Part shown: positions 55,589 through 64,000 of the stretch, piece after piece
How the letters are laid out: each line of letters opens with the position of its first letter
How positions within the stretch are numbered: position 1 is the stretch's first letter
NCBI GenBank assembly: GCA_039707655.1
Contig: CM077667.1
Location: 416,373,409 to 416,437,408 of the forward strand
Direction: 5' to 3'
Source of the DNA: Elymus sibiricus
Lineage: Eukaryota > Streptophyta > Magnoliopsida > Poales > Poaceae
DNA length: 64,000 nucleotides
The notes under the pieces: model-generated
Databases searched by the model: none
Told to the model about the DNA's origin: nothing
The model's input: the letters and a program-made list of their open reading frames with translations, nothing else
Made by a program: the position numbers and the translations under genes

Positions 55589-56659
55589 ATGGCCCACGCT
55601 AATGTTGCCCTCAACTTCAACGCGTTCCTAGAGAAAACCAAGCTGAAAGACGATGGAAGCAACTATACGGACTGGGTCCGTAACTTGAGGATCATCCTCA
55701 TAGCTTCCAAGAAATTATATGTCCTTGATGCACCGCTAGGTGACGCACCCGTTTTCCCAGCAACTCAAGACGTTATGAACGCCTGGCAGTCGCGTAGTGA
55801 TGATTACTCCCTGGTTCAGTGCGGCATGCTTTACAGCTTAGAACCGGGGCTCCAAAAGCGTTTTGAGCAGCACGGAGCATGTGAGATGTTCCAAGAGCTG
55901 AGAATGGTTTTCCAAGCTCATGCCCGGGTCGAGAGATATGAAGTCTCCGACAAGTTCTTCAGTTGTAAGATGGAGGAAAATAGTTCTGTCAGCGAGCACA
56001 TACTCAAAATGTCTGGGTTGCACAACCGCTTGTCTCAGCTGGGAGTTAATCTTCCGGATGACTCGGTTATTGACAGAATCCTCCATTCGCTTCCACCTAG
56101 CTACAAGAGCTTTGTGATGAACTACAATATGCAAGGGATGGAGAAGTCCATTCCTGAGTTATATTCGATGCTGAAATCAGCGGAGGTGGAAATCAAAAAG
56201 GAACATCAAGTGTTGATGGTGAATAAGACCACTAGTTTCAAGAAAGGCAAGGGTAAGAAGAACTTAAAGAAGGACGGCAAAGCAGTTGCCGCGCCCGGTA
56301 AATCAGTTGCCGGGAAGAAGCCCAAGAATGGACCCAAGCCTGAGACTGAGTGCTTTTATTGCAAGGGAACCGGTCACTGGAAGCGGAACTGCCCCAAGTA
56401 CTTAGCAGATAAGAAGGCCGGCAACGTCAAAGGTATATATGATATACATGTTATTGATGTGTACCTTACCAGCGCTCGTAGTAGCTCCTGGGTATTTGAT
56501 ACCGGTGCGGTTGCTCACATTTGTAACTCAAAACAGGAGCTGCGGAATAAGCGGAGACTGGCAAAGGACGAGGTGACGATGCGCGTCGGGAATGGTTCCA
56601 AGGTCGATGTGTTCGCCGTCGGCACGCTACCTCTACATCTACCTTCGGGATTAGTTTAA
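55589..56659 (+). pseudogene. Angela gag and protease, ended by a frameshift
   Basis: Gag starts MAHANVALNFNAFLEKTK at 55589. It has a zinc knuckle CFYCKGTGHWKRNC (CX2CX4HX4C, residues ~252-265) and the protease active site SWVFDTGAVAHICNS. The frame ends at a TAA near 56657 caused by one missing T in ggattagtttaaac. Downstream integrase is in another frame. Gag would form the particle; the protease would cleave the polyprotein. Confidence 0.9.
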
Positions 56660-56688
56660 ACCTCAATAATTGTTATTTAGTACCAGCT

Positions 56689-57351
56689 TTGAGCATGAAC
56701 ATTGTATCTGGATCTCGTTTGATGCGAGATGGCTACTCATTTAAATCCGAGAATAATGGTTGTTCTATTTATATGAGAGATATGTTTTATGGTCATGCCC
56801 CGCTGGTCAATGGTTTATTTTTATTGAATCTCGAACGTGATGTTACACATATTCATAGTGTGAATGCCAAACGATGTAAGGTTGATAATGATAGTCCCAC
56901 ATACTTGTGGCACTGCCGCCTTGGTCATATTGGTGTCAAACGCATGAAGAAACTCCATGCAGATGGACTTTTGGAGTCTCTTGATTATGAATCATTTGAC
57001 ACGTGCGAACCATGCCTCATGGGCAAGATGACTAAGACTCCGTTCTTCGGAACAATGGAGCGAGCAACCAGCTTGTTGGAAATAATACATACCGATGTAT
57101 GTGGACCGATGAGCGTTGAGGCTCGCGGTGGCTATCGTTATGTTCTCACCCTCACTGATGACTTAAGCAGATATGGGTATGTCTACTTGATGAAACACAA
57201 GTCTGAGACCTTTGAAAAGTTCAAGGAATTTCAGAGTGAGGTAGAGAATCAACGTGACAAGAAAATAAAGTTTTTACGATCTGATCGTGGAGGAGAATAT
57301 TTGAGTCACGAGTTTGGCACACACTTAAGGAAATGTGGAATTGTTTCATAA
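56689..57351 (+). pseudogene. Angela integrase, N-terminal part, ended by a nonsense codon
   Basis: Contains WHCRLGHIGVKRMKKLH with CEPCLMGKMTK (zinc-binding) and HTDVCGPM at the start of the catalytic core. The TAA at 57349-57351 replaces a codon in the middle of the core (just before LTPPGTPQ), separating the final catalytic glutamate (SERRNRT, downstream). It is in the same frame as the next piece. Confidence 0.9.
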
Positions 57352-57384
57352 CTCACGCCGCCTGGCACACCTCAGCGTAATGGT

Positions 57385-59565
57385 GTGTCCGAACGTCGTA
57401 ATCGCACTCTATTGGATATGGTGCGATCTATGATGTCTCTTACTGATTTACCGCTATCATTTTGGGGATATGCATTAGAGACTGCCGCATTCACTTTAAA
57501 TAGGGCACCGTCTAAATCCGTTGAGACGACACCGTATGAATTATGGTTTGGGAAGAAACCTAAGCTGTCGTTTCTGAAAGTTTGGGGATGCGATGCTTAT
57601 GTCAAGAAACTTCAACCTGAAAAGCTCGAACCCAAATCGGAAAAGTGCATCTTCATAGGATACCCTAAGGAAACTATTGGGTATACCTTCTACCTCAGAT
57701 CCGAAGGCAAGATCTTTGTTGCCAAGAATGGATCCTTTCTAGAGAAAGAGTTTCTCTCGAAAGAAGTAAGTGGGAGGAAAGTAGAACTTGATGAGGTAAT
57801 TGTACCCCCTCTCGAACCGGAAAGTAGCACAGCGCAGGAGAATGTTTCTGTGGTGCCTGCACCGACTAGAGAGGAAGTTAATGATGATGATCATGAAACT
57901 TCCGATCAAGTTACTACTGAACTTCGTAGGTCCACGAGGACACGTTCCGCACCAGAGTGGTACGGCAACCCTGTCCTGGAAATCATGTTGTTAGACAACG
58001 GTGAACCCTCGAACTATGAAGAAGCCATGGCGGGCCCAGATTCCAACAAATGGCTTGAAGCCATGAAATCCGAGATAGGATCCATGTATGAGAACAAAGT
58101 ATGGACTTTGGTGGACTTGCCCGATGATCGGCAAGCCATAGAAAATAAATGGATCTTTAAGAGGAAGACTGACGCGGATGGTAATGTGACCGTCTATAAG
58201 GCTCGGCTTGTCGCTAAGGGTTATCGACAAGTTCAAGGAGTTGACTACGATGCGACTTTCTCACCCGTAGCGATGCTGAAGTCCGTCCGAATCATGTTAG
58301 CAGTTGCCGCATTTTATGATTATGAGATCTGGCAAATGGACGTCAAAACGGCATTCCTTAAAGAAGAATTATATATGATGCAGCCGGAAGGTTTTGTCGA
58401 TCCTAAGAATGCTGACAAGGTATGCAAGCTCCAGCGCTCCATCTATGGGCTGGTGCAAGCATCTCGGAGTTGGAACATTCGCTTTGATGAGGTGATCAAA
58501 GCGTTTGGGTTTATACAGACTTATGGAGAAGCCTGTATTTACAAGAAAGTGAGTGGGAGCTCTGTAGCATTTCTCATTTTATATGTGGATGACATATTGT
58601 TGATGGGAAATGATATAGAACTTTTGGAAAGCATAAAGGCCTACTTGAATAAGTGTTTTTCAATGAAGGACCTTGGAGAAGCTGCTTACATATTAGGCAT
58701 CAAGATCTATAGAGATAGATCGAGACGCCTCATTGGTCTTTCACAAAGCACATACCTTGACAAGATATTGAAGAAGTTCAATATGGATCAGTCCAAGAAG
58801 GGGTTCTTGCCTGTATTGCAAGGTGTGAGATTGAACACAGCTCAATGCCCGACCTCGGCAGAAGATAGAGAAAAGATGAGTGTCATCCCCTATGCCTCAG
58901 CCATAGGCTCTATTATGTATGCCATGCTGTGTACCAGACCTGATGTGAACCTTGCCATAAGTTTGGTAGGGAGGTACCAAAGTGATCCCGGATTGGAACA
59001 CTGGACAGCGGTCAAGAATATCCTTAAGTACCTGAAAAGGACTAACGATATGTTTCTCGTTTATGGAGGTGTCGAAGAGCTCGTCGTAAAGGGTTACGTC
59101 GATACTAGCTTCGACACGGATACGGATGACTCCAAGTCACAAACCGGATACGTGTATATTTTGAATGGTGGGGCAGTCAGCTGGTGCAGTTGCAAGCAAA
59201 GCGTCGTGGCGGCATCTACATGTGAAGTGGAGTACATAGCTGCTTCGGAAGCAGCACAGGAAGGAGTCTGGATGAAGGAGTTCATCACCGACCTAGGAGT
59301 GATTCCCAATGCGTCGGGCCCGATGACTCTCTTCTGTGACAACACTGGAGCTATTGCCATTGCCAAGGAGCCCAGGTTTCACAAGAAGACCAAGCACATT
59401 AAGCGCCGCTTCAACTCCATTCGTGGTTACATTCAGGATGGAGATATAGATATTTGTAACGTACATACGGATCTGAATGTCGCAGATCCGTTGACTAAAC
59501 CTCTTTCACGAGCGAAACATGATCAGCACCAGAACTCTATGGGTGTTCGATTCATCACAATGTAA
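57385..59565 (+). CDS. Angela integrase C-terminus, reverse transcriptase and RNase H
   Basis: The 726-residue open frame opens with the integrase end (MSERRNRTLLDMVRSMM), then RT (KARLVAKGYRQVQGVDYDATFSPVA, QMDVKTAFL, catalytic YVDDILLMGND) and RNase H (YVDTSFDTD, then FCDNTGAIAIAKEPRFHKKTKHI). It ends naturally with PLTKPLSRAKHDQHQNSMGVRF. The TAFLKEELYM stretch looks a few residues shorter than in typical relatives, an in-frame indel. It is preceded by the nonsense codon at 57349. Confidence 0.93.
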   Translation: MSERRNRTLLDMVRSMMSLTDLPLSFWGYALETAAFTLNRAPSKSVETTPYELWFGKKPKLSFLKVWGCDAYVKKLQPEKLEPKSEKCIFIGYPKETIGYTFYLRSEGKIFVAKNGSFLEKEFLSKEVSGRKVELDEVIVPPLEPESSTAQENVSVVPAPTREEVNDDDHETSDQVTTELRRSTRTRSAPEWYGNPVLEIMLLDNGEPSNYEEAMAGPDSNKWLEAMKSEIGSMYENKVWTLVDLPDDRQAIENKWIFKRKTDADGNVTVYKARLVAKGYRQVQGVDYDATFSPVAMLKSVRIMLAVAAFYDYEIWQMDVKTAFLKEELYMMQPEGFVDPKNADKVCKLQRSIYGLVQASRSWNIRFDEVIKAFGFIQTYGEACIYKKVSGSSVAFLILYVDDILLMGNDIELLESIKAYLNKCFSMKDLGEAAYILGIKIYRDRSRRLIGLSQSTYLDKILKKFNMDQSKKGFLPVLQGVRLNTAQCPTSAEDREKMSVIPYASAIGSIMYAMLCTRPDVNLAISLVGRYQSDPGLEHWTAVKNILKYLKRTNDMFLVYGGVEELVVKGYVDTSFDTDTDDSKSQTGYVYILNGGAVSWCSCKQSVVAASTCEVEYIAASEAAQEGVWMKEFITDLGVIPNASGPMTLFCDNTGAIAIAKEPRFHKKTKHIKRRFNSIRGYIQDGDIDICNVHTDLNVADPLTKPLSRAKHDQHQNSMGVRFITM

Positions 59566-59597
59566 CTAGATTATTGACTCTAGTGCAAGTGGGAGAC

Positions 59598-61322
59598 TGT
59601 TGGAAATATGCCCTAGAGGCAATAATAAAATGGTTATTATTATATTTCCTTGTTCATGATAATTGTCTATTGTTCATGCTATAATTGTATTAGCCGGAAA
59701 CCGTAATACATGTGTGAATACATAGACCACACCATGTCCCTAGTGAGCCTCTAGATGACTAGCTCGTTGATCAATAGATGGTCATGGTTTCCTGGCCATG
59801 GACATTGGATGTCGTTGATAACGGGATCACATCATTAGGAGAATGATGTGATGGACAAGACCCAATCCTAAGCATAGCACAAGATCGTGTAGTTCGTCTG
59901 CTAGAGCTTTTCTAATGTCAAGTATCATTTCCTTAGACCATGAGATTGTGCAACTCCCAGATACCGTAGGAATGCTTTGGGTGTATCAAACGTCACAACG
60001 TAACTGGGTGACTATAAAGGTGCACTACAGGTGTCTCCGAAAGTGTCTGTTGGGTTGGCACGAATCGAGACTGGGATTTCTCACTCTGTGTGACGGAGAG
60101 GTATCTCTGGACCCACTCGGTAATACATCATCATAATGAGCTCAATGTGACTAAGGAGTTAGTCTCGGGATCATGTGTTACGGAACGAGTAAAGAGACTT
60201 GCCGGTAACGAGATTGAACAAGGTATAGGGATACCGACGAACGAATCTCGGGCAAGTAACATACCGATGGACAAAGGGAATTGTATACGGGATTAATTGA
60301 ATCCCCGACATCGTGGTTCATCCGATGAGATCATCGTGGAACATGTGGGAGCCAATATGGGTATCCAGATCCCGCTATTGGTTATTGGCCGGAGAGGTGT
60401 CTCGGTCATGACTGCATGGTTCCCGAACCCGTAGGGTCTACACACTTAAGGTTCGGTGACGCTAGAGTTGTAATGGGAATTGTATGTGGTTACCGAAAGT
60501 TGTTCAGAGTCCCGGATGAGATCCCGGACGTCACGAGGAGTTCGGGAATGGTCCGGAGGTGAAGATTTATATATGGGAAGTCCAATTTCAGTCACCGGAA
60601 AGGTTTCGGGGTTTATCGGTATTGTACCGGGACCACCGAAGGTGTTCCGGGGGTCCACCGGGAGGGTCCACCTGCCCCGGAGGACCTAATGGGCTGTAGT
60701 TGGGTGGGAACCAGCCCCTTAGTGGGCTGGTGCGCCCCCCCAAGGGCCCAAGGCGCCTAGGGTTGGAAACCCTAGGGCCCCCCCCCCCCAAGGGCCCAAG
60801 GCGCCTAGGGTTGGAAACCCTAGGGGGGCCGCCCCCCCCCCTCTAGATGGATCTAGGGGGCCGGCCCCCTCTCCCCTTCCCCCTATAAATAGTGGGGGGT
60901 GGGAGGGCAGCCGTACACCCTTCCCTGGCGCAGCCCTTCCCCCTTCCTACACCTCCTCCTCCTCCGTAGCGCTTAGCGAAACTCTGCCGGAGAACCACGA
61001 GCTCCACCGCCACCACGCCGTCGTGCTGACGGAGCTCTCCCTCAACTTCTCCTTCCCCCCTTGCTGGATCAAGAAGGAGGAGACGTCCCCGAGCTGTACG
61101 TGTATTGAACGCGGAGACGCCGTCCGTTCGGCGCTTGGATCGGATCTTCCGCGATTTGAATCGCCGCGAGTACGCCTCCATCAACCACATTCTTTGTAAC
61201 GCTTCCGCTTAGCGATCTTCAAGGGTATGAAGATGCACTCCCTCTCTCTCGTTGCTAGCATCTCCTAGATTGATCTTGATGACACGTAGGAAAATTTTGA
61301 ATTATTACTACGTTCCCCAACA
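59598..61322 (+). repeat. 3' LTR of Angela
   Basis: 1725 bases. TATA box TATAAATA at 60884-60891, about 1.34 kb upstream of the kinase ATG and pointing towards it. It has a 49-base tandem duplication (60742-60777 and 60791-60826) absent from the 5' LTR. Confidence 0.95.
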
Positions 61323-62225
61323 GCTTTGAGGTCTTTGGACCTGAGCAACATTACAAACTCTTTGGTGGATCTTCTACAAGTTTGGACGACCTCCCCCGTG
61401 TCCGTTGGATCCATGATCCAACGACCCAGGAGCTCCCGTATCATGGAAGCACGGACGGGCTTTTGAAGCACCTGATATTATCACAAATCGGCCGGCTAAG
61501 ATAAACAAAGATACGATAAAGTAAAGACGACATGCGACACTGTGATCTGATCAATAGTACGACATTTATTATACCCAGTGGGATCATTCCTCGGATGGAA
61601 ACAAGTATTCATAGCAGGATACTACTCTACACCAAACGAATATTTTCCCGTTTCCCCCCTTCCTCCCTCATAGCAAAGGATATTTTTCCTCCGATCAAAC
61701 CCCCGCGGAAAAAGAACCATTTTAGTCGGACGCATCGAATCCAGCGGCGAACAGGAACCGGCCAGCCAGGCGGCAGGGCCCACGCGCCACGGTGCGTGAC
61801 GCGGACCCGCCGACGGCGCGGCCCACCGGACATCCCCTCCGCCCACTCCACCTCCCCACCCCCTCCCGCCTGGCTCCTCCTCCTCCTCCTCCACCTCGCT
61901 GGCCGCGCCCCCCCCCCCCCTGGGGTATATAATCCCGCCCGCGACACACGCCCACGGCCCACGCACCGCCCCCACACACGCGCCACAGCAGACGCAACCC
62001 GCGGCACGGCCCAGAGCCAGCCTACCGACCGACCGACCGACCGAACGTGCCACGGCGCGAGCCCCCCCACCGCACGGCCTCCGCCCTTCCTCCGCCGCCG
62101 CGCCCTCCGTTTCCGCGGCTCCGGCCGGCCGTCGTGGGCCCCACGGGGATCGCACGCGCGCGGGAGGGGGCCGAGGGGCAGGGGCGCTCGGGGGGACGGC
62201 TGGAGGCGGAGGAGGGAGGGAGGGG
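61323..62225 (+). promoter_or_regulatory. Promoter and 5' untranslated region of the SnRK2 gene
   Basis: About 0.6 kb of host DNA lies between Angela and the TATA box TATATAA (61926-61932), preceded by a C run. The 5' untranslated region is GC-rich, with five CCGA units (62025-62044) and no strong upstream ATG context seen. A diverged copy of the promoter, but not of the untranslated region, is at 40304-40970. No ABRE core (ACGTG) was noticed in the proximal part. Confidence 0.8.
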
Positions 62226-63826
62226 ATGGAGAAGTACGAGGCGGTGCGGGACATCGGGTCGGGCAACTTCGGGGTGGCGCGGCTGATGCGCAACCGCGAG
62301 ACCCGCGAGCTCGTCGCCGTCAAGTGCATCGAGCGCGGCCACCGGGTTCGTTCCCTTGTTTTCTTCCTTCCCCCGTCTTGTCCGTTTATCTATTTATTTA
62401 TTTTCGTTTGTGCTTACCATACATGGAGGAGTAATCGATTGGGCTGGCTTGCCTGCTTGCTTGCTCGTTCGGTGGGAGGTGGATTAATTAATTGTCGTTT
62501 TGGGGGATCTGTGCCCTGCAGATTGACGAGAATGTCTACAGGGAGATCATCAACCACCGCTCGCTGCGCCACCCCAACATCATCCGCTTCAAGGAGGTCC
62601 GTGGGAAAATTCCTCCACATGGCCCAATTAATTCTCTCCGTCTTTTAAACATATTTCTCGCGTTTCTCGGCACAAATCGTTTTGATGTTTACCGGGTAGG
62701 AATGGCGCGGATGATGTTTTTTTTTTTTCCTGTAAAAAATTCTCTTAACTGCATGTAGTGAGGAATCTTTTGATTGCTACCTAATGTTTGATACCTCCCT
62801 TCCTTTTCCCCCTTTCCCGATTTCGCTTTACACAAGCCCCTTGTGTATTTGTGTGATTTGGGGGAATGGATTCGCATGTTACAGAAGAATGTCGTTGAGA
62901 GACACCTTCCCCGTGGCAATTATTCACCTGAAACATAAAGGCATATCTTTCTGTTTGCATTGTAATATATAGCACAGACTTTTGATGGAAGAAGGAATCA
63001 GATTGTGCTTTTAGCTTTATTTACTACTAGTTCCTTATCACAACCACACACATGATTTTAATTGTTCCGGGGGAAAATTCTCCAGGTGGTACTGACGCCA
63101 ACAAATCTTATGATTGTCATGGAGTTCGCAGCAGGTGGAGAGCTGTTTGAGCGAATCTGCGATCGTGGGCGGTTCAGTGAGGATGAGGTCTCGTGATTTA
63201 TTCCTGACTTTTATAATCTTATTATCGATTTGGGTGGAAGAGCAATACTTAATCTGGTTTTGCTTCACGCAGGCAAGGTATTTCTTTCAGCAGTTGATCT
63301 GTGGTGTGAGCTACTGCCATCACATGGTACGAACACGCAAGCAAGAGTATTGTTATAATAATTTACATTCAAACCAGCAACCCATTTTCCTTAAGCACAA
63401 ATGACTAGTGTGCCTACTGTTTCAACTTTCAAGTTTCTTCTATCTTTCTCGGCTGGTTTCACTGTTAACCTTCTGCAGTTTTATGTATGAGCCAAGCTCT
63501 AGTGTACTGTATTTCTATTAACTTGATTCTTGGGATGATCTTGTCATATACCAGCAAATATGCCATAGAGATTTGAAGCTGGAGAATGTTCTCTTGGATG
63601 GCAGTGCAGCTCCACGGCTCAAAATATGTGATTTTGGCTACTCCAAGGTTGTCCCTGAACCCACGTATTGAACCTTTAAGTTATTGATGTCTGTAAATTC
63701 TCACAGAAACTGTTCTTCCCATTTCTGGATCAGTCATCAGTACTGCATTCAAGGCCCAAATCAGCAGTGGGGACGCCAGCATATATTGCGCCAGAGGTGC
63801 TATCCCGCCGTGAGTATGATGGAAAG
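62226..63826 (+). CDS. SAPK4: SnRK2 serine/threonine protein kinase, SAPK4-type, exons 1-6 (3' part beyond window)
   Basis: Six exons are supported by GT-AG sites and all introns are phase 0: 62226-62345, 62522-62596, 63086-63187, 63273-63326, 63555-63647, 63734-63826 (179 codons). The protein starts [20 protein letters not shown], nearly identical to rice SAPK4. It has the glycine-rich loop GSGNFGVA (11-18), catalytic lysine K33, helix-C glutamate E48, HRDLKLEN (121-128), DFG (143-145), the activation loop with S154 and S158, the positions of the activating serines in this family, and GTPAYIAPE. SnRK2 kinases act in osmotic stress and, for some subclasses, ABA signalling, held off by PP2C phosphatases. 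The family is about 360 residues and nine exons, so about half is missing to the right. The start is supported by conserved N-terminus. The sixth intron opens with GTGAG at 63827. Confidence 0.97.
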
Positions 63827-64000
63827 GTGAGTTTGTAATTTTTTATTGTTTTACATTTATCGTATCTGCTTTCTATTATTCCTTTGCAAGATAATCTGTT
63901 AGGTCATTAGAACAAACCTCTTTTCTAGGCATTGTATGTGCAAACATATCTTTCACCTTGTGGTTTCCACATGTATAATATAGTATGCAAGTTTTACTCA
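63827..64000 (+). other. Start of SnRK2 intron 6, cut by window end
   Basis: Begins gtgagtttg; AT-rich with no exon before the window ends. Confidence 0.85.

Larger units (their letters stand above)
52614..61322 (+). mobile_element. Angela/BARE-1/WIS-type Copia LTR retrotransposon
   Basis: 8.7 kb with two LTRs (52614-54295 and 59598-61322) that begin TGTTGGAAAT and end ccccaaca. Initiator tRNA-Met primer site, gag, protease, integrase, RT and RNase H follow in Copia order, then a polypurine tract (gtgggaga, near 59589-59596). Flanks are gcttc and gcttt, a 5-base duplication with one mismatch. It sits in the kinase promoter, same orientation as the gene. By eye the LTRs differ at about 27 positions of 1.68 kb plus one indel. 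The coding region has one single-base deletion and one nonsense change. Confidence 0.95.

Overview
This is a stretch of a large grass genome, almost certainly wheat or a close Triticeae relative. It holds the 5' half of one host gene, an SnRK2 protein kinase of the SAPK4 type at the right edge (from 62226, + strand). That gene sits behind about 60 kb of nested LTR retrotransposons, a few DNA-transposon pieces and decayed gene fragments. The lineage call rests on the kinase sequence (closest to rice SAPK4), an Angela/BARE-1/WIS-type Copia element whose LTRs begin TGTTGGAAAT, Sirevirus-type Copia elements, Athila-lineage Gypsy elements whose LTRs begin TGATACGTCTCC, and a Stowaway MITE.

Layout, left to right. 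1-1609: + strand remnant of an extra ORF ('ORF3', downstream of pol in Sirevirus-like elements). 1629-16869: a minus-strand Sirevirus-like Copia element (A) with PBS, gag, coiled-coil ORF, protease, integrase, RT, RNase H, a GC-rich leader with a predicted intron, and ORF3; its ORF3 is split by a solo LTR (3754-5288) flanked by a perfect GTCCT duplication. 16870-25524: low-repeat DNA with a degenerate AP2-like gene inside a possible terminal-inverted-repeat unit, a MITE and a decayed unidentified gene fragment. 25525-30201: fragment of a second minus-strand Sirevirus-like element (B). 30202-39993: two abutting minus-strand Athila-like elements (C1, C2). 40304-40970: a degraded copy of the SnRK2 promoter, ending just past the TATA box. 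41238-51716: a second copy of the decayed gene fragment, split by a complete + strand non-autonomous Athila-like element (D, 41846-49323, perfect TAACT duplication) and separated by a solo LTR. 52614-61322: an Angela element (+) inserted about 0.6 kb upstream of the kinase TATA box. 61323-64000: kinase promoter and first six coding exons; the C-terminal half lies beyond the window.

Insertion history can be read from target-site duplications and paralogous empty sites. The gene fragment at 24336-25440 preserves the site into which D inserted in the copy at 41238. The promoter copy at 40304 preserves the site into which Angela inserted upstream of the kinase. By eye, the Angela LTRs differ by under 2 percent apart from an indel, and the element A LTRs by about 3 percent, so Angela is probably the younger.

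Most interesting: (i) a GC-rich leader plus a well-formed predicted intron ending four bases before the ORF3 start in element A; (ii) an exact 14-mer polypurine tract repeated inside the 3' regions of all three Athila-like elements; (iii) an intact 447-residue ORF of unknown function in element D, which has no pol; (iv) the promoter-only duplication of the kinase gene, with CpG-type decay; (v) the Angela LTR next to a stress-kinase promoter in the same orientation. No tRNA or rRNA gene, CRISPR array or prokaryotic feature was seen.
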